Notes: generated by a model not told the origin, from the sequence alone. A stretch of DNA of 64,000 bases from Bosea vestrisii (GCF_030144325.1 NZ_CP126307.1:3331001-3395000); one strand, 5' to 3'. Shown: positions 1 through 8,553, counted from the stretch's first letter. Translations and numbers: made by a program.

Positions 1-361
1 CGGATTGGGGGCTAATGGACCCATGCCTGACCTACCGGTAAGTGCCTCGCAATCAGTTGGGGAAGTTAAGCTTTTCTTTACCGGGAGAGTCTCGTGCCGG
101 CTCCGAATCTTTTTTTTTGAAGGGGGCAGCCTACCCCTTCGGGGGGAGGGCGATTCCTGAGGGCAAATTGCTTTGCCCACTAAGGTGATGAAAAATATGG
201 AGGAATTCTGCGCGGTCCAAAGCCCTGGGTAGGGCCGTTTTCGACCTCGAAAACGGCCTCGAAGTCAAGCCGGTAAAGCAGTGGAAAGATTGCGGAATCC
301 GCGTTGACAGCGGGTGTTGCGTCGCAGCATCGGAGCCGCTTCAGAGGGCGAGCCGACAAAC
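1..361. other. intergenic region downstream of rpsT
   Basis: No credible coding sequence is seen in this stretch. It holds a perfect 12-bp inverted repeat at 233-258, a run of nine T at 110-118, and a GC-rich hairpin-like stretch around 130-150. In many Hyphomicrobiales rpsT is followed on the same strand by dnaA, so this may be the dnaA upstream region; dnaA itself is not in the window and this is inference. I saw no clear DnaA box (TTATCCACA-like). Confidence 0.5.
233..258. repeat. perfect 12-bp inverted repeat with 2-nt centre
   Basis: The arm ggccgttttcga (233-244) is followed by cc and then by its exact reverse complement tcgaaaacggcc (247-258). No T run follows on either strand, so it is not a standard intrinsic terminator. 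It lies about 105 bp beyond the rpsT terminator and could be a protein-binding site or an RNA hairpin in the 5' region of the next gene. Confidence 0.7.
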
Positions 362-384
362 AAAAACCCGGCCTCTCGGCCGGG
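362..384 (-). terminator. intrinsic terminator of rpsT
   Basis: Read on the minus strand, the stem cccggcc-gaga-ggccggg is followed directly by five T residues. It lies about 37 bp beyond the rpsT stop codon, the usual place for a ribosomal-protein gene terminator. Confidence 0.85.
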
Positions 385-421
385 TCATAAGCACCGTCAA
401 ATCCGTTCTGCTGAACGGTGA

Positions 422-688
422 TCAGGAGGCCAGCGCGCTCACACGGTGAGCCAGACGCGAAACCTTGCGCGAGGCGGTGTTCTTGTGAACCACGCCCTTC
501 TGCGCGGCCCGCATCAACTCCGGCTGGGCGGCCTTCAGTGCCGCTGCTGCCGCGCTCTTGTCACCGGAGGCAATCGCCTCCTCGACTTTACGCAGATAGG
601 TGCGCACGCGGCTGCGGCGCGCCTTGTTCACTTCGGTGCGCCGCACGATCTTGCGCGCGGCCTTCTTGGCCGAAGTCGTGTTGGCCAT
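422..688 (-). CDS. rpsT: 30S ribosomal protein S20
   Basis: S20 is a primary-binding protein of the small subunit that contacts 16S rRNA and stabilises the body of the 30S particle. The 88-residue product has the family's usual size and composition: the start MANTTSAKKAARK, many Lys/Arg and Ala, and a long helical middle with the conserved HKNTASRKVSRL stretch near the C terminus. It is monocistronic here, with a strong promoter about 120-150 bp upstream and an intrinsic terminator just downstream. The roughly 110-nt leader fits the translational autoregulation known for S20 in enterobacteria, but that is not shown here. Confidence 0.97.
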   Translation of the reverse strand: MANTTSAKKAARKIVRRTEVNKARRSRVRTYLRKVEEAIASGDKSAAAAALKAAQPELMRAAQKGVVHKNTASRKVSRLAHRVSALAS

Positions 689-808
689 GGTCTGTCCTCG
701 TCCTCATCGTGGCGAGCGCCTGACTATCGCCGGCTGGCACGACCACGAACCTTCGGTTGAAAATGCGAGCGACGGTCCTGCCCGAGCAAGACCGCCGCGA
801 GGCCCGAC

Positions 809-837
809 CCTATAGTTCTTGCCGCGCGCGGCGTCAA
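809..837 (-). promoter_or_regulatory. sigma-70-like promoter of rpsT
   Basis: On the minus strand a TTGACG -35 hexamer (832-837) is separated by exactly 17 bp from a TATAGG -10 hexamer (809-814). It lies about 120 bp upstream of the rpsT start codon and between the divergent ends of rpsT and ridA, with no other gene in between. It is one of the closest sigma-70 matches in the window. Confidence 0.65.
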
Positions 838-857
838 CGGTGGAATCGCCGCCGCTT

Positions 858-1254
858 TCAACCCGCCTTGCGGCGGACCGCCACTGCCTCGATCTCGATG
901 AGATAGCCATGGTGCAGTTCCGGCACCGGAACGACGGCACGCGCGGGCTTATGGAGCCCGAAGGCTTCGGCATAGATTGCATTGAACTCCGGCCAATGCG
1001 CCGCGCCGACCAGATAGGCGGTGACTTTCAGCACATCGGCTTGGCCGCAACCGGCGGCGTCGAGCACGGCAAGGAGATTGTCGAGCGCCTGGCGCGCCTG
1101 CACGGCGAAAGGTTCGCCGGCGGTATGGCTGCCGTCGGGGCGTGGCGCGAGCTGGCCCGAGACGAAGACCAGATCCTTGTAGGCGACCGCTTGCGAATAG
1201 TGCCCCCGCCGGCGCCGGCACGTCCGGCGTGAGGATCGTCTCGATTTTACTCAT
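858..1254 (-). pseudogene. ridA: RidA family reactive enamine/imine deaminase, one-base frameshift
   Basis: RidA proteins hydrolyse the reactive enamine/imine intermediates released by PLP-dependent threonine/serine dehydratases. The N-terminal part reads MSKIETILTPDVPAPAG. The frame then breaks in a G run (C run at 1203-1207 on the plus strand), and the rest continues in another frame as GHYSQAVAYKDLVFVSGQ followed by the conserved C-terminal half, including the VPVPELHHGYLIEIEAVA stretch with the family Glu. Removing one G restores a 131-residue protein of normal RidA length (397 nt = 132 codons + 1). Its ATG overlaps the TGA of the upstream dehydratase (ATGA), which fits the functional pairing. 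The extra base may be a sequencing error. Confidence 0.85.
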
Positions 1255-2249
1255 GCGCCTTCGCCGATGAACCGCGCGAAGCTCGCGAGATCGACATTGC
1301 CGCCGCTGATGATGACGCCGACGCGCTTGCCTTCGACCGGCACCGCCCCGGTGAAGGCCGCGGCTGCGGCAAGGCAACCGGTCGGTTCGACCACGAGTTT
1401 CATCCGCTCCGCGAAGAAGCGCATCGCCGCGACGAGGGCGGCGTCCGGCACGGTGACGATGTCCTCGACGAGATCGCGGATGATCGGGAACGTATAGTTG
1501 CCGAGGAAGGCGGTCTGGGCGCCGTCGGCGATGGTCTTGGGCACGTCGATCTTGACGATTTCGCCTTTGCGCAGCGATTGCTGGCCGTCATTGCCGGCTT
1601 CCGGCTCGACGCCATAGACGCGGCAGCCCGGGTCGAGAGCCTTTGCCGCGAGCAATCCGCCGGCCAGCAGCCCGCCGCCGCCGACGCAGACCAGGATGAT
1701 GTCGAACGGGCCGGCTTCCTCGATCAATTCCTTCGTCGCCGTGCCCTGTCCGGCGATAACGTCCGGATGGTCATAAGGCGGGATCAGCGTCAGACCGCGT
1801 TCCCTGGCGATGCTGTCGCCGAGCGCCAGCCGATCCTGGCTGTAGCGATCATAGGTCACGATCTCCGCGCCATAGCCCCTGGTCGCTGCGACCTTCGCTG
1901 CGGGCGCGTCGAGGGGCATGATGATCGTCGCCGGCGCGCCGAGCAGCTTGCTGGCATAGGCGATGGCCTGGGCATGGTTGCCGGAGGAGTAGGTGAGCAC
2001 GCCGGCCTTACGCTGTTCAGGGCTGAGTGCTGCGATGGCATTGTAGCCACCGCGGAACTTGAAGGCGCCCATGCGCTGCAGGTTCTCGGCCTTGAAGACG
2101 AGATTGGCGCCGGTGCGCTCATTGGCCGTGCGCGAGGTCAGCGCCGGCGTGCGGTGTGCCACGCCGGCGATGCGCTTGGCTGCCGCCTCGACATCGGAAT
2201 AGGTCGGCAGGGTGATGCCGTCGGTGAGGGAGCGGGCTGCGGCGGTCAT
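1251..2249 (-). CDS. threonine/serine dehydratase (PLP-dependent)
   Basis: This is a fold-type II PLP enzyme that deaminates L-threonine and/or L-serine to 2-oxobutyrate or pyruvate through an enamine intermediate. The PLP lysine lies in GAFKFRGG (about residue 60 from the chosen start). SSGNHAQA follows as the substrate/PLP loop, and the glycine-rich VGGGGLLAG loop binds the phosphate. There is no C-terminal ACT domain, so it resembles catabolic (TdcB-like) more than allosteric IlvA enzymes. I chose the ATG at 2249 (332 aa) because AGGA precedes it; an in-frame GTG at 2279 would add ten residues. It is translationally coupled to ridA, which clears its reactive product. Confidence 0.9.
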   Translation of the reverse strand: MTAAARSLTDGITLPTYSDVEAAAKRIAGVAHRTPALTSRTANERTGANLVFKAENLQRMGAFKFRGGYNAIAALSPEQRKAGVLTYSSGNHAQAIAYASKLLGAPATIIMPLDAPAAKVAATRGYGAEIVTYDRYSQDRLALGDSIARERGLTLIPPYDHPDVIAGQGTATKELIEEAGPFDIILVCVGGGGLLAGGLLAAKALDPGCRVYGVEPEAGNDGQQSLRKGEIVKIDVPKTIADGAQTAFLGNYTFPIIRDLVEDIVTVPDAALVAAMRFFAERMKLVVEPTGCLAAAAAFTGAVPVEGKRVGVIISGGNVDLASFARFIGEGA

Positions 2250-2365
2250 GGCAAATCCTGCGTGCTTCAAGACGAACACGCATGGTTCAGCAGTGCCGCC
2301 GGCCTTTCAAGTGAAAGAACGTGACCCCGGCCATGCATGGCGCTGATCGGCCAAGGCCTCCAGCC

Positions 2366-3139
2366 TCAGCGGTTCTTGAACTCGGGCTTCCGCTTCTCGA
2401 TGAAGGCAGCCATGCCTTCCTTCTGGTCGTGCGTGCCGAACAGCGCCGAGAAGATGCGGCGCTCGAAGCGCAGCCCTTCCGCCAGCGTCGTCTCGAAGGC
2501 CCGGTTGACCGATTCCTTTGCTGAAAGCAGCGAGGGCAGCGACTTGGCCGCGATCTGCTCGGCCGCCTTCAGCGCCTCGGTCATCAGATCGGCGAGCGGC
2601 ACGATGCGGGCGACGAGCCCGGCGCGCTCGGCCTCGGTCGCATCCATCAATCGGCCGGTCAGGCACAGATCCATCGCCTTGGCCTTGCCGATGGCATGGG
2701 TCAGGCGCTGGGTGCCGCCGGCGCCGGGTATGACGGCGAGATTGATCTCGGGCTGGCCGAATTTGGCATTGTCCGCGGCGATGATGAAATCGGCCATCAT
2801 GGCGAGTTCGCAGCCGCCGCCGAGCGCAAAGCCCGCAACCGCCGCGATGATCGGCTTGCGACGCTGGCCGATCCGGTCCCAATCGGCGAACTTGTCGTCG
2901 AGATAGGTGCCGGGATAGCTGCGCTCCTGCATCTGCTTGATGTCGGCGCCGGCGGCGAAGGCCTTCTCCGAGCCGGTCATGACGATGCAGCCGATGCCGT
3001 CGTCCCGCTCGAAGCCGTCGAGTGCCGCGTTGATGTCGGCGATCAGCTGGACGTTGAGCGCGTTCAGGGCCTGCGGCCGGTTCAGCGTGATAGTGCCGAC
3101 CTTGCCCTTCACCTCGACGAGAATGGTCTCATAAGCCAT
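2366..3139 (-). CDS. enoyl-CoA hydratase (crotonase family)
   Basis: This cytosolic enzyme should hydrate trans-2-enoyl-CoA to 3-hydroxyacyl-CoA in fatty-acid oxidation. The 257-residue length is that of short-chain bacterial enoyl-CoA hydratases. The oxyanion-hole sequences are present (AFAAGADIKQM; ALGGGCELAMMADF), and both catalytic glutamates can be placed: one in GGGCELAM (about residue 114) and one in FGQPEINLAVIPGAGGTQRL (about 134). The second motif is a family hallmark and supports hydratase rather than isomerase activity. It lies next to rpsT and the dehydratase, an arrangement seen in other Hyphomicrobiales. It appears to be a single-gene unit. Confidence 0.93.
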   Translation of the reverse strand: MAYETILVEVKGKVGTITLNRPQALNALNVQLIADINAALDGFERDDGIGCIVMTGSEKAFAAGADIKQMQERSYPGTYLDDKFADWDRIGQRRKPIIAAVAGFALGGGCELAMMADFIIAADNAKFGQPEINLAVIPGAGGTQRLTHAIGKAKAMDLCLTGRLMDATEAERAGLVARIVPLADLMTEALKAAEQIAAKSLPSLLSAKESVNRAFETTLAEGLRFERRIFSALFGTHDQKEGMAAFIEKRKPEFKNR

Positions 3140-3317
3140 GGCGGCCTCCCGGATGCTGCTGTCGCCGCAGCTTTAGCGGGTGGCGCCGCGGCAAGTCCAT
3201 GCGCGCCGGTGCAAGGCTGGATGGGGCTGCGCGTTCGCGGACCAGGCGCGTGGAAACATGCTGCGCGGTTCGGGCGTTTTATCCCGTTAGTCTTCCCAAC
3301 CGTTCAGGGAGCCTGCC

Positions 3318-3791
3318 ATGCCCGCCGAGACGAGAACCGACACGGCCTCACGGCTGATCAAGGCTTCGCCGGGCGCGATCTACAACGCCTTCGTCGATCC
3401 CGCCACGCTTGGCAGATGGCTGCCGCCGCAGGGGATGCGGGCGAAGATCGAGCGCTTCGAGCCTCATCCCGGCGGCAGCTACCGCATGGTCCTGACCTAT
3501 GACGATCCGGCCGGGGCGCCCGGCAAGGCCAGCGCCGACAGCGATATCGTCGAGGGCCGCTTCGTCGCGCTGGTGCCGGGCGAGCGCATCGTCTGGGAGG
3601 TCGGCTTCGTCTCGGACGACCCCGCTTTCGCCGGCACGATGACGATGAGCTGGCGCTTCAAGGAAGTCCGCGACGGCACCGAGGTGACGATCCTCTGCGA
3701 GAACGTGCCGGCCGGCAACGGCAAGGAGGATCACGATGCCGGGTTGCGCTCGACGCTGGAGAACCTCGCGCGCTTCATCGAAACGGCCTGA
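3318..3791 (+). CDS. SRPBCC (AHSA1-like) domain protein
   Basis: The 157-residue protein has the START-like SRPBCC fold of the AHSA1 group: an N-terminal IKASPGAIYNAFVDPATLGRWLPP segment, a central GGSYRMVL strand, a VPGERIVWE stretch, and the C-terminal helix (HDAGLRSTLENLARFIE). Members bind hydrophobic ligands or act as co-chaperone-like modules; no specific substrate can be assigned. AGGGAG lies a few bases before the ATG. It is convergent with the next gene and appears monocistronic. Confidence 0.8.
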   Translation: MPAETRTDTASRLIKASPGAIYNAFVDPATLGRWLPPQGMRAKIERFEPHPGGSYRMVLTYDDPAGAPGKASADSDIVEGRFVALVPGERIVWEVGFVSDDPAFAGTMTMSWRFKEVRDGTEVTILCENVPAGNGKEDHDAGLRSTLENLARFIETA

Positions 3792-3800
3792 TCTGACGTG

Positions 3801-4382
3801 TCAGCTCGACGACAGGGCCTCGGCGAGCAAACGATGGAACGCTGAAGGCGCCGTGCGCGAGCGCCAGGCTGCAATCAACCTGTCCGCATTGATCTCTGGC
3901 GGAGACGCCGAATCCAGCTCCGTGTCATAGAGGCAGTAGCTGTGGATCTGGTTGTAGTCGCGGCGGGCGTCGCCGACCTTCCGGTCGCCGCGCGCGATCT
4001 CGCGGCGTTCCAACTCGGCGAGATCGCAATGCAGGCCGACGAAGAAGACATCTTCGTTCACGAGCAGGCGCGCCAGCCGCAACAGCCAGTCGCGGCTTTC
4101 CATGATGTGTTCGACGATCAGGTTGTTGCCGCAGCGGACATAGGCCGAGAGCGATTGCTCGAAACCCTCGAAGAAGGCGTCGCGCATCGCGGCCCACTGG
4201 AACTCGCCGCTGCGGATGCGCGCCGTCGGCAAGACGCCGGAATCGCGCAGATGGTCGATCGAGATATGCCAGAACGGTTCCTCGATCCGGGCCTGCACCG
4301 CGCGCGCCAGCGAGGATTTGCCGCTGCTGGAAGCGCCGTTGAGCAGGATGATCTTGCCGGGCGGGCGAGGAGCGTCGGGCAT
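3801..4382 (-). CDS. chloramphenicol phosphotransferase-like P-loop kinase
   Basis: This small P-loop phosphotransferase resembles the CPT family. Seen from the ATG at 4382 (193 aa; GAGG eight bases upstream), it starts with a Walker A loop, IILLNGASSSGKSSLARA (residues about 10-27). It then has the SIDHLRDSG region, IVEHIMESRDWLL, and a late ELERREIARGDRKVG segment of the lid or Arg-finger type typical of CPT-like kinases. In Streptomyces, CPT phosphorylates chloramphenicol; most CPT-like proteins in other bacteria have unknown substrates, so resistance is not implied. It starts 8 bp after the mutM stop codon and is probably co-transcribed with it. Confidence 0.8.
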   Translation of the reverse strand: MPDAPRPPGKIILLNGASSSGKSSLARAVQARIEEPFWHISIDHLRDSGVLPTARIRSGEFQWAAMRDAFFEGFEQSLSAYVRCGNNLIVEHIMESRDWLLRLARLLVNEDVFFVGLHCDLAELERREIARGDRKVGDARRDYNQIHSYCLYDTELDSASPPEINADRLIAAWRSRTAPSAFHRLLAEALSSS

Positions 4383-4390
4383 CGTGGTCC

Positions 4391-5281
4391 TCAAGCCCGT
4401 TTCTGGCAGCTCTCGCAATAGAAGGTCGAACGCCCGGACTGGACGAGCCGCTTGACCGGATGCCCGCAGCCCGGCGTGACGCATGGATCACCCTCGCGGT
4501 CATAGACCTTGAAGCGATGCTGGAAATAGCCGAGCGAGCCGTCGGCATGGGCGAAATCGCGTAAGGTCGAGCCGCCGGCGGCGATCGCCTCCTCCAGCAC
4601 GTCGCGGATGATCTGCGCCAGGAGATGCGCCTTCTCGCGCGGCTTGCCGGTCGGCGTCGCCAATGAGCCGGCCGCGGCCTCCGGGTGCAGCCCTGCGCGG
4701 AACAGGGCTTCGCAGACATAGATGTTGCCGAGCCCGGCGATCAGCCGCTGGTCGAGCAGGGCGGCCTTCAGAGGCGCGACTTTCCCCGAGAACAACTTCG
4801 CCAACAGTTCGCCGGAAAGCTCGTTGCCGAGTGGCTCGATGCCCATCCCGGCAAAGTGTTTGGAGGTTTCGAGGCCGGCGCGCGGCACGAGGTCCATGAA
4901 GCCGAAGCGGCGGACGTCATTGTAGGTGACGCGCGCGCCCGAGCCGAGATGGAAGACGACATGGTCGTGGATGAGATGCCGGCCGATCTCGTTGTAATAA
5001 GCGCCGGGCTCGGTCGGCTTCGTGCCGGGGGCTTCGACGATGAAGCGCCCGCTCATGCCGAGATGCATGACCAGCGCCTGCCCGTCGTCGAGATCGGCGA
5101 TCAGGTATTTTGCCCGCCGCGACAGCGCCTCGATGCGCCTTCCGGTCAGCCGCTCGGCGAAGCGCTCTGGCAGGGGAAAGCGCAGATCGGGCCGATTCTG
5201 CTCGATCCTGGCGAAGCGCTCGCCGAGCATGGCGGGCTCCAGCCCGCGCCGGACGGTTTCGACCTCGGGAAGTTCAGGCAT
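4391..5281 (-). CDS. mutM: formamidopyrimidine-DNA glycosylase
   Basis: MutM (Fpg) excises 8-oxoguanine and formamidopyrimidines from DNA and nicks the strand by beta/delta elimination. The mature N terminus MPELPEVETVRRGL carries the catalytic proline (after Met removal) and the glutamate. The HLGMSGRF loop supplies DNA contacts, and the helix-two-turn-helix region is visible around LIAGLGNIYVCEALF. The C terminus is a four-cysteine zinc finger (C-x4-C ... C-x2-C: CVTPGC and YCESC). The length of 296 is usual for alphaproteobacteria. It is divergent from ubiE and upstream of the CPT-like kinase. Confidence 0.96.
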   Translation of the reverse strand: MPELPEVETVRRGLEPAMLGERFARIEQNRPDLRFPLPERFAERLTGRRIEALSRRAKYLIADLDDGQALVMHLGMSGRFIVEAPGTKPTEPGAYYNEIGRHLIHDHVVFHLGSGARVTYNDVRRFGFMDLVPRAGLETSKHFAGMGIEPLGNELSGELLAKLFSGKVAPLKAALLDQRLIAGLGNIYVCEALFRAGLHPEAAAGSLATPTGKPREKAHLLAQIIRDVLEEAIAAGGSTLRDFAHADGSLGYFQHRFKVYDREGDPCVTPGCGHPVKRLVQSGRSTFYCESCQKRA

Positions 5282-5376
5282 GGCATCGGCTCTTCAGCAT
5301 GCGTCGAGAGGGCCCGCGACAACGGCCCAGCCTTTCGCTATTCATCGCCTCACCCGAACACAAGAGCGGCCCAACC

Positions 5377-6138
5377 GTGACAGCAGCCTCCGACACCACC
5401 CATTTCGGCTTCGAGAACGTGCCGCTCGGCGAGAAGCAGGCCAAGGTCGACGACGTCTTCCACAAGGTCGCCGGCCGCTATGACCTGATGAACGACCTGA
5501 TGTCGGCCGGCCTGCACCGTGCCTGGAAGGAGGCGCTGCTTACGGCGCTGAAGCCGCCACGCGACCGGGCTTTCCACCATCTCGACGTTGCCGGCGGCAC
5601 CGGCGACGTCGCTTTCAAGGTGCTGGAGGAGGGCGGGCCGCAGACCGACGTCACCGTGCTCGACATCAACGCCGAGATGCTCAGCGTCGGGCGCGAGCGG
5701 GCGCAGAAGCGCTTTCCGGACGATGAGCGCATCCGCTTCGTCCAGGGCAATGCCGAGGAACTGGCGCTGCCGGACGCGACTTTCGACGCCTATACGATCG
5801 CTTTCGGCATCAGGAACGTGCCGCGCATCGAGAAGGCGCTGGCCGAGGCCTACCGCGTCTTGAAGCGTGGCGGCCGTTTCCTTTGTCTCGAATTCTCCCA
5901 TGTCGACGTGCCGCTGCTCGACAAGGTCTACGAGGCCTATTCGTTCAACGTCATCCCGCCCATGGGCAGGATGGTGACCGGCGAGGCCGAGCCCTACCAG
6001 TATCTCGTCGAGTCGATCCGCAAATTCCCGCGCCCGCAAATCTTCGCGAACATGATCGCCGAGGCGGGCTTCCGCCGCGCCAGCTTCACGCCGATGACTG
6101 GTGGGGTCGTGGCGCTGCATTCCGGCTGGAAGCTGTGA
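5377..6138 (+). CDS. ubiE: ubiquinone/menaquinone biosynthesis C-methyltransferase
   Basis: UbiE is a SAM-dependent methyltransferase that C-methylates the demethoxyquinol (ubiquinone) or demethylmenaquinol ring. The start is inferred as GTG at 5377, giving 253 residues and the usual N terminus (THFGFENVPLGEKQAKVDDVFHKVAGRYDLMNDLMS). Conserved family elements are visible: the glycine-rich SAM motif DVAGGTGDVAF, the acidic DIN at the end of strand 2, the NAEELALPDATFD segment, and FGIRNVPRIEKAL. It is followed 34 bp downstream by ubiB, so the pair likely forms a ubiquinone operon. It is divergent from mutM across a roughly 95-bp promoter region. Confidence 0.95.
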   Translation: MTAASDTTHFGFENVPLGEKQAKVDDVFHKVAGRYDLMNDLMSAGLHRAWKEALLTALKPPRDRAFHHLDVAGGTGDVAFKVLEEGGPQTDVTVLDINAEMLSVGRERAQKRFPDDERIRFVQGNAEELALPDATFDAYTIAFGIRNVPRIEKALAEAYRVLKRGGRFLCLEFSHVDVPLLDKVYEAYSFNVIPPMGRMVTGEAEPYQYLVESIRKFPRPQIFANMIAEAGFRRASFTPMTGGVVALHSGWKL

Positions 6139-6172
6139 CGACGCCAGCGATGCCGACCAGCCGCATCCCCGC

Positions 6173-7732
6173 ATGATCTCCGCCCTCGCCCATCTCGCCC
6201 GCTCGGCGCGGGTCGGCTTCGTGCTGGCCCGCGAGGGCGCTCTCGCTCTGGTCGACCCGTCGGTGCTGCCGCCGGCGGCGCGCGCGCTGATCGCGCTCGG
6301 CCGGCTGATCGAGCGCCGCGGCGCCGGCTCCTCGGCGACGCGCCTTGCCGCGGCGCTGACACGGCTCGGCCCGTCCTATGTCAAGTTCGGCCAGTTCCTG
6401 GCGACGCGGCCGGACGTCGTCGGCATGAAGATCGCCGAGGACCTCTCGGCGTTGCAGGACCGGATGGCCCCGTTCCCGATGGCGCAGGCGCGCGCTGCGA
6501 TCGAGACGGCCCACGGCAAGCCGGTCGAGGCGATCTTCGTCGACTTCAGCGAGCCGGTGGCGGCCGCCTCGATCGCTCAGGTTCACCGCGCGCGCCTCAA
6601 GGACGGTTCCGAGGTCGCGGTCAAGATCCTGCGGCCCGGGATCCGCGACCGCTTCCACCGCGACCTCGCTTCCATGCGCTTCGGCGCGCAATTGGCGGAA
6701 GCACGATCGCCCGAGGCGCGCCGCCTGCGCTTCGTCGCCATCGTCGAGACGCTGGCGCGTTCCGTCACCATGGAGATGGACCTGCGGCTAGAGGCGGCGG
6801 CGCTCTCGGAGTTCACCGAGAACACCAAGGAAGATGCCGATTTCCGTGTGCCAGCGCCGGACTGGCAACTGACCGCGCGCGAGATGCTGGTCGACGAATG
6901 GATCGACGGTATCCGTCTCTCGGATGTCGAAGCGCTGCGCGCGGCGGGCCACGACCTAGCGGCGCTCGGCCGCAACGTCATCCAGTCCTTCCTGAAGCAT
7001 GCGATCCGCGACGGCTTCTTCCATGCCGACATGCATCCCGGAAACCTGTTTGTCGATTCTGAAGGACGGCTTGTTGCGGTCGATGGCGGCATCATGGGCC
7101 GGCTCGGCCATAAGGAGCGGCGCTTCCTTGCCGAGATCCTGTTCGGCTTCATCACCCGCGACTATCGGCGCGTCGCCGAGGTGCATTTCGAGGCCGGCTA
7201 TGTCCCGGCCCATCATTCGGTCGACGACTTTGCCCAGGCGATCCGCGCCGTCGGCGAGCCGATCCACGACAAGCGCGCCGACGAGATCTCGATGGCGAAG
7301 GTGCTGACGCTCCTGTTCGAGATCACCGGCCTGTTCGACATGGCGACGCGCACCGAGCTCGTCATGTTGCAAAAGACCATGGTGGTGGTCGAGGGCGTCG
7401 CCCGCACGCTCGATCCGCATCTCGACATGTGGACCACGGCCGAACCGGTGGTGCGCGACTGGCTGACCCGGAATCTCGGACCGATCGGCAAGCTCGAGGA
7501 TGCCGGGCGCAGCGTGCGCACGCTTGCCGCCAGCCTCGCCAACCTGCCGGAAACGGTCGGCCGGGCCGAGCGCGTCCTCGGCCAGCTCGAGGATTCCTCG
7601 CGTCATGGCTTCTCGCTTGACGAGGCCAGCGTGCAGGCGATCGGCCGGGCCGAAGCGGCGCGCAATCGCTGGGGCAACTGGGCGCTCTGGCTGATCGCGG
7701 CACTGCTCGCCTGGATCGTGTTCTTCGACTAG
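6173..7732 (+). CDS. ubiB: 2-polyprenylphenol hydroxylase accessory ATPase UbiB
   Basis: UbiB is an atypical protein-kinase-like ATPase (ABC1/ADCK/UbiB family) required for ubiquinone biosynthesis at the inner membrane. From the ATG at 6173 the protein has 519 residues. The family-defining KxGQ motif is in PSYVKFGQFLATRPD, followed by the Ala-rich loop (AAASIAQVHRARL), the VKIL lysine, and HADMHPGNLF. The metal-binding aspartate that normally sits in DFG is here in AVDGG. The C terminus carries one hydrophobic segment (ALWLIAALLAWIVFF), typical of UbiB. It is downstream of ubiE, probably in the same transcript. Confidence 0.94.
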   Translation: MISALAHLARSARVGFVLAREGALALVDPSVLPPAARALIALGRLIERRGAGSSATRLAAALTRLGPSYVKFGQFLATRPDVVGMKIAEDLSALQDRMAPFPMAQARAAIETAHGKPVEAIFVDFSEPVAAASIAQVHRARLKDGSEVAVKILRPGIRDRFHRDLASMRFGAQLAEARSPEARRLRFVAIVETLARSVTMEMDLRLEAAALSEFTENTKEDADFRVPAPDWQLTAREMLVDEWIDGIRLSDVEALRAAGHDLAALGRNVIQSFLKHAIRDGFFHADMHPGNLFVDSEGRLVAVDGGIMGRLGHKERRFLAEILFGFITRDYRRVAEVHFEAGYVPAHHSVDDFAQAIRAVGEPIHDKRADEISMAKVLTLLFEITGLFDMATRTELVMLQKTMVVVEGVARTLDPHLDMWTTAEPVVRDWLTRNLGPIGKLEDAGRSVRTLAASLANLPETVGRAERVLGQLEDSSRHGFSLDEASVQAIGRAEAARNRWGNWALWLIAALLAWIVFFD

Positions 7733-7914
7733 CGATCGAGGGCGCTCCGGCAGGGCGCGGTTGGAAACCATTTGAGCGGTTTGCGCTTTACAAGCGCCGG
7801 CCCCTCGGGATTCCTTTACGGCAAGGCCGGAGCTGCCCTCGCAGAGCGCATGCGTCCCTGCGGCAGCAACCAAAGAGCCGTTTTCTTCAGGTTGCGTCGT
7901 TCAGGAGCAGCGTC

Positions 7915-8553
7915 ATGTATCGCCTTCTCGGCATTCTTGCCTTTCTATGCACGTCGTTAGCCGGCCTGGCCTCAGCTGAGGCCAAGCTCTATGTCCGCGT
8001 CGACATCGTCGCCCAGCGCATGAGCGTCGCCACCAGCGATGGCGAAGTCCATAGCTGGGCGATCTCGTCCGGCCGCAAGGGCTTCCGCTCGCCCAACGGC
8101 GTCTATCGCCCGACGCGGCTCGAGCGCAGCTGGTATTCCCGCAAATACGGCGGGGCGATGCCCTATGCGGTGTTCTTCCGCGGCGGCTATGCCATCCACG
8201 GCACCGCTGCCGTCGGCGCGCTCGGCCGTCCGGCTTCGCATGGCTGCATCCGCCTGCATCCGGCCAACGCCGCCAAGCTCTTCGCGCTCGTCAAGAAGCA
8301 CGGCGCCGGCAGCACCCGCATCGCGCTGAACGGCGCTGCGCCGGACAATCTCTCGCGCTTCGCCAAGGCGTCATCCGGCTCCAAGCACAAGATCGCCAAG
8401 GCCAAGATCAAGACGCAAAAGGCCGTTCTCACCGCCAAGCAGCAACGCCAGGCTCCGGCCTGGGGCGAGGCACGCGAGCAGATGCTGCTCAGGCCGGCGA
8501 TACCCGCCGGCGCGATCGGCTTCCAGCCTGTGTCGGGGTCGGGCTGGCGCTAG
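7915..8553 (+). CDS. L,D-transpeptidase (YkuD domain), periplasmic
   Basis: L,D-transpeptidases make 3-3 cross-links in peptidoglycan or attach lipoproteins or other proteins to it. The N terminus (about residues 1-21, ILAFLCTSLAGLASAEA) is a signal peptide. The YkuD domain spans about residues 25-140, with the catalytic motif H-x-G then SHGCIRL: YAIHGTAAVG (His) and ASHGCIRLHP (nucleophilic Cys). The last 60 residues are Lys/Ala-rich and low complexity, perhaps a peptidoglycan- or membrane-associated tail. AGGAG lies seven bases before the ATG. Its stop overlaps the tail of the convergent epimerase gene by 4 bp. Confidence 0.9.
   Translation: MYRLLGILAFLCTSLAGLASAEAKLYVRVDIVAQRMSVATSDGEVHSWAISSGRKGFRSPNGVYRPTRLERSWYSRKYGGAMPYAVFFRGGYAIHGTAAVGALGRPASHGCIRLHPANAAKLFALVKKHGAGSTRIALNGAAPDNLSRFAKASSGSKHKIAKAKIKTQKAVLTAKQQRQAPAWGEAREQMLLRPAIPAGAIGFQPVSGSGWR

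Noticed and set aside
110..118. Run of nine T as a possible plus-strand terminator
   Set aside because: The inverted repeat before it is short and interrupted, and no plus-strand gene is known to end here.
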